A stretch of 39,055 bases of DNA from OLB19 sp964624165 (GTDB taxonomy: Bacteria; Patescibacteriota; Minisyncoccia; Phycocordibacterales; UBA918): assembly GCA_964624165.1 (NCBI GenBank), contig CAZUWG010000004.1, positions 1-39,055 on the forward strand, read 5' to 3'. The notes below the pieces were generated by a model, which was not told where the DNA came from, ran no database searches, and was given only the letters and a program-made list of their open reading frames with translations. How positions within the stretch are numbered: position 1 is the first letter of the stretch; every line of letters starts with the position of its first letter. Of this stretch, positions 30,893 to 37,233 are shown in pieces. Made by a program: the position numbers and the translations under genes.

Positions 30893-30929
30893 AAAAGGGC
30901 GCGGGCTTCGCCCGCGCCCTTTTTTGCGC
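30887..30929 (-). terminator. 20-bp perfect hairpin terminator after proS
   Basis: 30887-30906 pairs perfectly with 30910-30929 around TTC; core GGGCGCGGGC then A6/T6 then GCGC. Starts 4 nt after the proS stop and shares its far end with the mreB -35. Confidence 0.9.
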
Positions 30930-30933
30930 CGCA

Positions 30934-32202
30934 CTAAGTATTTACGTCATTATCAAAGTCTGCATAGAGCGATTCTTCGCTGAGCTCACGCGTTTCCCCA
31001 CTGGCACGAGTCACTACTTCAAAGCTGCCACTTTCCTTTCCGCGCTTACTCACCACGACTCGGTAAGGTATTCCAAGCAAGTCACTATCGGAAAATTTTT
31101 CACCGGCTCGTGTTTCTACTCGATCATCAAACAACACTTCCGCGCCGCGTGTCACTAAGGCATTGTAGATACCTTCAGCCCAATCGCGTACCTCGGCGTC
31201 ATCTAGATTTAGGCCTACTAAATGCACCTGATAAGGCGCCACACTCTCCGGCCAGACAATCCCCTTTTCGTCAGATAAAAGATCGACAATAGTTCCCATA
31301 GCACGAGCAGGACCGATGCCGTATGACCCCATCACAACCGGCATGGTTTTACCGTGCTCATCGGTAAATGTAAGGCCAAGACTTTCAGAAAACTTTGTTC
31401 CGAGCGAAAAAATATTTCCCACTTCAATGCTTTTGTATTTTTTCAACTCTTCATTTGTAACCCCGAGCTCAGAGAGATTTGCTTCTTTTAATACCTCCTC
31501 ATTGACTGCAATGCCCTTTTCCTCACTTACATAGACCACGTCTTCACCAGCTTCTGCAAGCGTTTGAAACTCATGGCTAAATTTCGTGAAAGCCGCACCT
31601 GAAGCAAAAGTACGGTACGTTTTATGTCCGATACCAATCCGGTCAAAAATTCGTTTATAAGCATCGGCGCATGACTCGTAAAATACTTCATGCTGCTCTT
31701 CATTCGCAGAGAATGAGTACAAGTCTTTCATCCAAAACTCCCGTGTGCGCATAATACCGCTTTTAGCACGCATCTCATTGCGAAATTTTGTTTGAATATG
31801 ATACGCAGAGAACGGTAGATCCCGATATGATGAAACATACTGTCGCATTAAGTCAGTAATCACCTCTTCATGTGTCCAGGCCAACCCCACCGCACCACCA
31901 GCTTTGAGTTCGCTCTTAAACCACGCATCAACCTTCTCATCATTCCAACGATCAGATTTTTCCCATAAAGTTGGAGCTTGCAAGCTTGGCATATATAGTT
32001 CTTGACCGCCAATTGCATTCATTTCTTCTCTAATGATAGTGTTGATCTTCTCAATCACTCGCAGGCCTAACGGCAAAAAAGTATAAACGCCTGCCATATT
32101 CTTAAAAACAAATCCCGCGCGGATTAAAAGCTCAGCATTTTTTGCTTGCTCGTCCGCTGGGGCTTCGCGGAGGGTTTTGGTAAAAAGTTGTGATTGTCGC
32201 AT
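30934..32202 (-). CDS. proS: Prolyl-tRNA synthetase, short form without the editing insertion
   Basis: Class II synthetase for tRNA-Pro, 422 aa. Motif 1 region at R-V-I-E-K-I-N-T-I-I-R-E-E-M, motif 2 T-R-E-F-W-M-K-D-L-Y-S-F, motif 3 G-S-Y-G-I-G-P-A-R, then an alpha/beta anticodon-binding domain (about 320-405). The roughly 180-residue INS editing domain found between motifs 2 and 3 in E. coli-type enzymes (about 570 aa) is absent, so post-transfer editing of Ala-tRNA-Pro must come from elsewhere or be lacking. ATG at 32202. Confidence 0.94.
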   Translation of the reverse strand: MRQSQLFTKTLREAPADEQAKNAELLIRAGFVFKNMAGVYTFLPLGLRVIEKINTIIREEMNAIGGQELYMPSLQAPTLWEKSDRWNDEKVDAWFKSELKAGGAVGLAWTHEEVITDLMRQYVSSYRDLPFSAYHIQTKFRNEMRAKSGIMRTREFWMKDLYSFSANEEQHEVFYESCADAYKRIFDRIGIGHKTYRTFASGAAFTKFSHEFQTLAEAGEDVVYVSEEKGIAVNEEVLKEANLSELGVTNEELKKYKSIEVGNIFSLGTKFSESLGLTFTDEHGKTMPVVMGSYGIGPARAMGTIVDLLSDEKGIVWPESVAPYQVHLVGLNLDDAEVRDWAEGIYNALVTRGAEVLFDDRVETRAGEKFSDSDLLGIPYRVVVSKRGKESGSFEVVTRASGETRELSEESLYADFDNDVNT

Positions 32203-32241
32203 AAATATAGATTATTAGAGTAATTGTAACGTATCTGTTGC

Positions 32242-32276
32242 AAACGGGCAAAATCGCAAAGCTATTTTGCCCGTTT
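32242..32276. other. 13-bp hairpin between proS and the divergent gene
   Basis: Perfect stem 32242-32254 with 32264-32276, loop of 9 nt, in the divergent promoter region. On the minus strand, TTGCCC of its arm sits 17 nt from TACAAT, a possible proS promoter; it may alternatively be an insulator. Confidence 0.6.
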
Positions 32277-32291
32277 CTGCACCCTCTGCCA

Positions 32292-32297
32292 TTGACA
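32292..32297 (+). promoter_or_regulatory. Possible -35 of the 32356 gene
   Basis: Consensus TTGACA. The sequence 17 nt downstream (TACTGT) is a poor -10; TAAAAAT at 32320 is too far, so the exact promoter is unclear. Confidence 0.3.
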
Positions 32298-32355
32298 GAT
32301 TTTGCTTTCAGATTTACTGTAAAAATAGGACGAATATCAAACAATGGAGGGACCG

Positions 32356-32754
32356 ATGGTCAAAAAGAGTCCGCTTCGAAAGTTGATAGAAGACACAGTG
32401 GCGGAAATTTTTCTAAGCGGTAGCTGTGCTAGAGACGCCCTCTTGAATCAGGCGAGCAGTGGGCGTACCAACATATTCTGGCAACTTCTGCTTGCTCAAA
32501 ATATTGTGGAAACACAATACAAGGAGATAATCAATCTTCAAAATCTTCAGCGAGCTCGTCTGAAAAGCAACGCTCGTCTGAAAAATGGGGTAAAAACCCA
32601 AAATGCCTTGAGAAAATATTACGAGGTCAAAATGAAGAGGCTCCTTAAAAATTTCGCCATAAATGGAGTATCTACCAGAAACATGTCTAGCTGGGAGAAC
32701 CTCGCGCTGGCACACTTAAGACAGCCGCCAGCTCGTCACATTTTGCTCCATTGA
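32356..32754 (+). CDS. Hypothetical basic protein, 132 aa
   Basis: Unrecognised plus-strand orphan. GGAGGG (32346-32351) precedes the ATG at 32356, so that start is preferred to the ATG at 32344, which overlaps the Shine-Dalgarno. The product is strongly basic and mostly helical: an N-terminal segment with V-K-K-S-P-L-R-K, a middle predicted coiled helix (about 35-80, rich in Gln, Asn, Leu, Arg, Lys) and a basic K-M-K-R-L-L-K-N stretch. It could be a nucleic-acid-binding protein, but no motif proves it. Own terminator follows. Confidence 0.6.
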   Translation: MVKKSPLRKLIEDTVAEIFLSGSCARDALLNQASSGRTNIFWQLLLAQNIVETQYKEIINLQNLQRARLKSNARLKNGVKTQNALRKYYEVKMKRLLKNFAINGVSTRNMSSWENLALAHLRQPPARHILLH

Positions 32755-32774
32755 TAATGGGTAGTACACCATCA

Positions 32775-32803
32775 ACGCGCGCCCGATCAATCCGGACGCG
32801 CGT
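32775..32803 (+). terminator. Terminator of the 32356 gene
   Basis: ACGCGCG/CGCGCGT outer stem (32775-32781 with 32797-32803) plus CCG/CGG inner pairs, then GATTTGTTGTT. Confidence 0.75.
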
Positions 32804-32819
32804 GATTTGTTGTTAGGGC

Positions 32820-32847
32820 AAAAAGCGGGACAGCTTCGCTGCCCCGC
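32820..32847 (-). terminator. Terminator of the frr-rseP operon
   Basis: On the minus strand a 9-bp stem (32847-32839 with 32833-32825, one G-U pair), loop CGAAG, followed by T5. It lies 18 nt after the rseP stop. Confidence 0.88.
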
Positions 32848-32865
32848 TGTTTACCCTCTCCTTTC

Positions 32866-33957
32866 TTACAACTTCGCCACATCACTCACCGTGACGAGAA
32901 TAATGAGTACCAAAAGAAAGATAAAGCCCGCCGTATTGATGCGCGCATACCACGCAGGTGGCACGGTCTTGCCAGTCACGGCTTCGATTGCCACAAAAAG
33001 CAACCGGCCACCATCAAGAGCTGGAATTGGCAGTAAGTTTACCACTGCCAAGTTGAGAGAGATAATGGCGGTAAATACCAAAAGCGTAGTGAAGCCAATC
33101 GCTGCTGCATCTCCTACCATACCCGCGATGCCGACCGGTCCTGCAACCTGAGCAAAATCAGCCGTCCCGGAGAAGATCTGACCGAAAAACTGCATGACTC
33201 CCACAGTAATCAAAGCGAGATACTCCCAGGTCATTACGGCACTATCTTTAAGAGCAGTCAAAAAGGGCACCGAACGCACCTCCACCAGTCCGCTTCCAAG
33301 CCCAATCGCATACATATCGGGCGCCTCCTCAATAAAGGCTAACGTCGGGGTCGCGGTCAATATCGTCTCCTCACCCGCCCGGGCGCCTACTGTAAAATAC
33401 ACCGGAGCTCCTTCGCTCTCGCGCACTACATCTCGAATAATGGTGGGTGTTGGCACCTCATAGACTTGATCTCCACTACCAAACTCCGTAATTATGCTTC
33501 CGGGAGTCAGTCCAGATAGTGCTGCCGGCGAGTCTGGTAATACTTCAGTGACAACGAGATAGGCGTTTTCGCCTGCCATTTCCTCATCAACAGCAGTCGG
33601 TACTCCAACGAGTAAAACCACAAAAAATAAGAGCCACGCAAACGCCACATTCATAATCACACCAGCCGAGAGTACGATAGCCTGCGCCCACTTAGGTCGC
33701 ATTCCAAAAGCTCGCGCCTTGTCTTCGTCCATATCTACCGTTTCTAGGTTTTCACCGTGAATTTTTACAAACCCACCAATCGGTAGCGAGTTGATTGTGT
33801 ACTCAGTTTCCCCGTACTTTTTACCCCACAGTCGCGGCGGCAAACCTACACCAAATTCGTCCACTCTCATGCCCGTCTTTTTGGCAGCAATAAAGTGTCC
33901 CCATTCATGCACCACTACAAGCACAAACAAAACAGCGAGAAATAAAAGTATAGTCAT
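32866..33957 (-). CDS. rseP: Site-2 zinc metalloprotease RseP
   Basis: Intramembrane protease that releases membrane-tethered regulators, 363 aa. Zinc site H17-E-W-G-H21 in the first membrane helix; a single PDZ domain in the middle (about 125-220, with D-S-P-A-A-L-S-G-L-T-P-G-S-I-I); second zinc motif N-L-L-P-I-P-A-L-D-G-G-R-L near the C-terminus. E. coli RseP has two PDZ domains. Two nt after frr; last gene of its operon. Confidence 0.94.
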   Translation of the reverse strand: MTILLFLAVLFVLVVVHEWGHFIAAKKTGMRVDEFGVGLPPRLWGKKYGETEYTINSLPIGGFVKIHGENLETVDMDEDKARAFGMRPKWAQAIVLSAGVIMNVAFAWLLFFVVLLVGVPTAVDEEMAGENAYLVVTEVLPDSPAALSGLTPGSIITEFGSGDQVYEVPTPTIIRDVVRESEGAPVYFTVGARAGEETILTATPTLAFIEEAPDMYAIGLGSGLVEVRSVPFLTALKDSAVMTWEYLALITVGVMQFFGQIFSGTADFAQVAGPVGIAGMVGDAAAIGFTTLLVFTAIISLNLAVVNLLPIPALDGGRLLFVAIEAVTGKTVPPAWYARINTAGFIFLLVLIILVTVSDVAKL

Positions 33958-33959
33958 AC

Positions 33960-34505
33960 TTATTTGCGGATTTCAGTTTCCTTAGCTGCAAAAAGCTCCT
34001 CAAGCATTTTGTTGCTCTCTTCTACTTTCTTTTGTGCCAGCTCTTTTTGTTTAAACAAATCGTCTTCAGTAATCTCACTCGCCTTCTCTTGTTTTTCAAG
34101 CATTTTCATGCGCTCGTCACGGGCCGCTCTCACAGCCACGCGAGCCTCTTCAAGCTTAGTTTTTGCCAGCTTTACCATTTGGTCGCGTCGCTCGCTAGAA
34201 AGCTCGGGGAACGATACTCGTAATCCAGAAGAATCACTTGAGACAGATACACCTAAATCTTCATCAGCAATCGCTCGCTCAAGCGCTGAGACTAATGACA
34301 CATCCCATGGAGATACTCTTAGGGTACGCGCGTCTTCAATACCTATCGAAGCTACTTGATTGATTGGCATCAATGCACCGTAGCTCTCCACCCGTACCCC
34401 ATCCAAAATAGCCGGTGATGCTTGCCCACTTCTAATTCCTCCATATTCTTTTTCTAAGTGCTCCCGCGTAGCGGTAAGTCGTTTTTCAAATTCTGCATGT
34501 TCCAT
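33960..34505 (-). CDS. frr: Ribosome recycling factor
   Basis: Splits post-termination ribosomes with EF-G; 181 aa, near the usual 185. Hallmarks: the hinge-proximal R-S-G-Q-A-S-P-A-I-L-D, Y-G-x-x-x-P-I-N-Q-V-A-S-I, and the long C-terminal helix R-D-Q-M-V-K-L-A-K-T-K-L-E-E-A-R. Situated between the delta'-like gene and rseP, 11 and 2 nt away. Confidence 0.97.
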   Translation of the reverse strand: MEHAEFEKRLTATREHLEKEYGGIRSGQASPAILDGVRVESYGALMPINQVASIGIEDARTLRVSPWDVSLVSALERAIADEDLGVSVSSDSSGLRVSFPELSSERRDQMVKLAKTKLEEARVAVRAARDERMKMLEKQEKASEITEDDLFKQKELAQKKVEESNKMLEELFAAKETEIRK

Positions 34506-34516
34506 ATATGTCTATA

Positions 34517-35122
34517 TTAAAGTATTTTTGCATTTTGACCAACTGGTAAGGAGAGCGCCATGTGCTCAAGAAGCATTTTTCTTGAAACACCCGAACCATA
34601 AAACTGAGTCGCCAAGAGCTCAGTCGCGCGCTTCAATCCAAGAGTGGTATCCTTTTCATTCGCCACCCCATCAAGTAGAGCGCGCAGCCATTCGTTGTCT
34701 TTTTTTGTGGCGTGCTCCGCAATGAGCTCAAGCCGGTCTTTATAAGACGCGGTTTTAAAAGCTTCATATTGAGGTGGCACTACCGATTCTCCCGTTTCTA
34801 TAAACACCCTAGAGCGTACAGTGGGCAACAAAAAAGCCGTGGTCGGCAGGACAAAGTGAAAAAACACATTATGAGCTGGTTCTTCAATCAACTTCAAAAG
34901 AGCGTTTTGTGCAGGATGCAAGATCATATCAGCAAACACCACGAAATGTTGCGGCAAGGGAAAGCGGCGTTGTGTATCATCATAAAGCGCACGCACCGCA
35001 TCAATATTTAGAGTATCCATCACAAGATGTTGCACCTCAGCCGCCGGCTCTCTAAGGTAAAGAGGCAGTACTGTCTTATCTTTCGTTGGTGAGATATAGA
35101 TCGTCGCGTGATGATTAGGCAT
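34517..35122 (-). CDS. DNA polymerase III delta'-like clamp-loader fragment
   Basis: 201 aa. The stretch P-A-Q-N-A-L-L-K-L-I-E-E-P followed by F-L-L-P-T-V-R-S-R-V matches the HolB/DnaX AAA+ family, including the S-R-x arginine-finger motif. The Walker A region upstream and most of the N-terminal AAA+ half are missing, so it cannot bind ATP in the normal way. It may be a stripped delta' stator. Start ATG at 35122, overlapping the upstream gene by 8 nt; the longer frame runs into that gene. Symbol withheld because holB identity is not certain. Confidence 0.75.
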   Translation of the reverse strand: MPNHHATIYISPTKDKTVLPLYLREPAAEVQHLVMDTLNIDAVRALYDDTQRRFPLPQHFVVFADMILHPAQNALLKLIEEPAHNVFFHFVLPTTAFLLPTVRSRVFIETGESVVPPQYEAFKTASYKDRLELIAEHATKKDNEWLRALLDGVANEKDTTLGLKRATELLATQFYGSGVSRKMLLEHMALSLPVGQNAKIL

Positions 35123-36869
35123 GCTGCTTTTGTTTATTGAGGATAGTCTGAATGACTCGTCTGAGATAGTTTTCAAATGTTTCATCCATCTCATGTACAA
35201 TACCATGCTCGTAGCGCCAACCGTTCATATAGTCGATAATGCTTTGTCGCACTTCTGGAGTCGCTCCTTCAAAACGTCCCGAAATCACTAAGTTCATCTT
35301 AAGTGGCGCCATTTTTTTATAGAGAGGATGCTCAAGACCTTTTGGTCCTGTACCTAAAAGACCACTTTTTCGAAAGAGCTCCCACTCCAAAAGCAGCATA
35401 GAAAGTCCTTGCTGCACTTCTGCTGAATGCAATGGATCGTTGATATCGTGCTCACGTTGCTGCTGCTTGTATTGGTCAAGCACCTGACGCTGTTTTTCTA
35501 TTGCTGAAGGTGCTGCTGTGACTGATTGAAAACGGTCGGTCGCCTCAGTTGCTTTTTCGTCATGAACAATTTTTTTAAATGGGACCGCATTACCTTTACT
35601 ACTAGAGACTGACGTCATTCCCCAACGCGGCACTTCCTGATCTTGTGTATCTTTGGTAACGGAAACATTTTTCACTGCGGGAGTCGGTACAGGATCTTCA
35701 CCTAAAGAGGTGGCCGGTGTGGTGTCTGGCGCGGATGCTTGGCTCGTGCCATCTTCGTGAATTGCCGTCTCTAGTGCAGCATCTGCATCTTTCAGTACTT
35801 GCTCCACATCTACATCATCCGCCGCTGACGTACCTGCTTCGGGTGTTTGTGCTGTAAGTGGCGGCGGCATTTTTTCGGACTCACTTTCTTCAGGAATTTC
35901 TGGTGGTATATCAAAATGTGCTTCTGTCTTCATGGCGGGCTCAGCAACCACCGCTTCTGGCGGTATCAAAGTCTCTGTCGGTAAATCATGAGCCTCTTCT
36001 TTTAAAGGCGCGGCTGGTGTTTCTGGTACGCGATTTATTTTAATTTTGTTGGGAGTGGTTTCTGAGGCTGGTGCTGTCGGTTGTGGAGGGGCGTCTTCTT
36101 TTGTATTGATCACCTCCTCCACCTTTTTATAAATTACTTCCAGCTTTTTCATGATAGTATTCACATCGCCATCTGCTGAAGCGGCTCGCATCGCTTCTAG
36201 CAAGGTTGCCATATATTCCTTCCCTACTGACTCATTTTTTGAAATCAAGGTCACTGGATTGCCGACTGCACTATTGACGCGCTGTTTTATTTCTTTGATA
36301 CGTGCCAAAGCCGCTTCACTAGTCATACGCGACTCTGAAGGTGCTGACATATGTGTCTGAGTAGTAGAGACAGACTCTTTTGCACTACTAGCTACAGAAG
36401 GGGCCTCGCTTATAGGTGATGGTGTTTTAGGTGCAAGCTCGATGTTGGGAGACACAACTTCTTCATCGGCAGCGGGTGAAGAGGTGGTAACAGACGCTTG
36501 TTTGACTGCAGCTTTGTTTGAAAGTGAGAAAGTTGGCTGTTTACGTATTTGTCCGATAGCGTGGGCTGGACGAGGGCGTTCTTTTTTTAGAGCGACGCTT
36601 GTAGGAATTTTTTCATCGCTGGATTGCTCTGGGGTTTTGACAGTCTCGCCTTCTGCTAACACGACATCGATACCTACAGTAGCGAGCGTCTCTTTTACCC
36701 CTCGTAAAAGAATGCTGTTTTTTGTGGTAGAGAGCGCGAACACAGCATCTCGTACCTCATCTTTTTCTTCAGGAGCAAGTGCACTGTGTCGCACCTCACG
36801 TAAAAGCGCGATCAGGTCTTTTTCTTGACTGATATCAAAAGAGCGTTTCGTTGGTAGACCAGCGTTCAT
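35115..36869 (-). CDS. Large low-complexity hypothetical protein, 584 aa
   Basis: Unrecognised. Residues about 10-65 form a small helical domain (E-K-D-L-I-A-L-L-R-E-V-R); about 70-430 is a disordered Pro/Ala/Thr/Glu-rich linker with a helical island (about 190-255); the last about 130 residues are an ordered domain with L-L-L-E-W-E-L-F-R-K-S-G and a W-R-Y-E-H-G-I-V-H-E stretch. No signal peptide or membrane helix. The second ATG (36869) is chosen: TATAAT overlaps the first ATG (36878) and ends 7 nt before the second, predicting a leaderless transcript. It heads an operon with the delta'-like gene, frr and rseP. Confidence 0.7.
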   Translation of the reverse strand: MNAGLPTKRSFDISQEKDLIALLREVRHSALAPEEKDEVRDAVFALSTTKNSILLRGVKETLATVGIDVVLAEGETVKTPEQSSDEKIPTSVALKKERPRPAHAIGQIRKQPTFSLSNKAAVKQASVTTSSPAADEEVVSPNIELAPKTPSPISEAPSVASSAKESVSTTQTHMSAPSESRMTSEAALARIKEIKQRVNSAVGNPVTLISKNESVGKEYMATLLEAMRAASADGDVNTIMKKLEVIYKKVEEVINTKEDAPPQPTAPASETTPNKIKINRVPETPAAPLKEEAHDLPTETLIPPEAVVAEPAMKTEAHFDIPPEIPEESESEKMPPPLTAQTPEAGTSAADDVDVEQVLKDADAALETAIHEDGTSQASAPDTTPATSLGEDPVPTPAVKNVSVTKDTQDQEVPRWGMTSVSSSKGNAVPFKKIVHDEKATEATDRFQSVTAAPSAIEKQRQVLDQYKQQQREHDINDPLHSAEVQQGLSMLLLEWELFRKSGLLGTGPKGLEHPLYKKMAPLKMNLVISGRFEGATPEVRQSIIDYMNGWRYEHGIVHEMDETFENYLRRVIQTILNKQKQHA

Positions 36870-36876
36870 ACGTTTC

Positions 36877-36882
36877 ATTATA
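36877..36882 (-). promoter_or_regulatory. -10 of the 36869 operon, leaderless
   Basis: Perfect TATAAT on the minus strand; 7 nt then ATG at 36869. No -35 at normal spacing. Confidence 0.6.
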
Positions 36883-36888
36883 CATGAA

Positions 36889-36919
36889 GGGACAAGGCGA
36901 GCTTCGCTCGCCTTGCCCC
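36889..36919 (-). terminator. Hairpin after the 36935 gene
   Basis: 10-bp perfect stem (36893-36902 with 36906-36915) around TTC, extended by GGG/CCC after one mismatch. Same CGAGC-TTC-GCTCG style as the others; no T-run. Confidence 0.7.
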
Positions 36920-36934
36920 AAAACTGTGCATTAC

Positions 36935-37231
36935 TTATTGAGTAGTAAGCTCTCGATTCATATCACCCACCAACGCCTCCACCTCTTCGTTGAAGATGGT
37001 CTCAAATCCTTTGCAGCGTTTTACTAAATATAAAAACAAATCATCAGGCTGTGGGTCAGTCTTTAGGTAGTATTCTAAGGCGATGGATTGCTCTTCCGAA
37101 ATCTCAGATAGTGTGCGCAGAAGGGACGTTTCAAGTAACGTAGTGCCAAGAGTAGCCACAAACTCATCCCGCTCTTCTAATGAGAGATCGCCGAGCGTCT
37201 GTACTAGTATTGAAGTAAGTGTCGAAGGCAT
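36935..37231 (-). CDS. Small acidic conserved CPR-type protein, 98 aa
   Basis: All-helical, acidic, soluble protein. Pattern L-S-L-E-E-R-D-E-F-V-A-T-L-G near the N-terminus, a middle L-x-x-L-S-E-I-S-E-E-Q, and a C-terminal F-E-x-I-F-N-E-E-V-E-A-L. This resembles the small DUF5663-type proteins common in Patescibacteria; the match is by eye only. Two nt after the 37234 gene, so the pair forms an operon. Confidence 0.6.
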   Translation of the reverse strand: MPSTLTSILVQTLGDLSLEERDEFVATLGTTLLETSLLRTLSEISEEQSIALEYYLKTDPQPDDLFLYLVKRCKGFETIFNEEVEALVGDMNRELTTQ

Positions 37232-37233
37232 AG

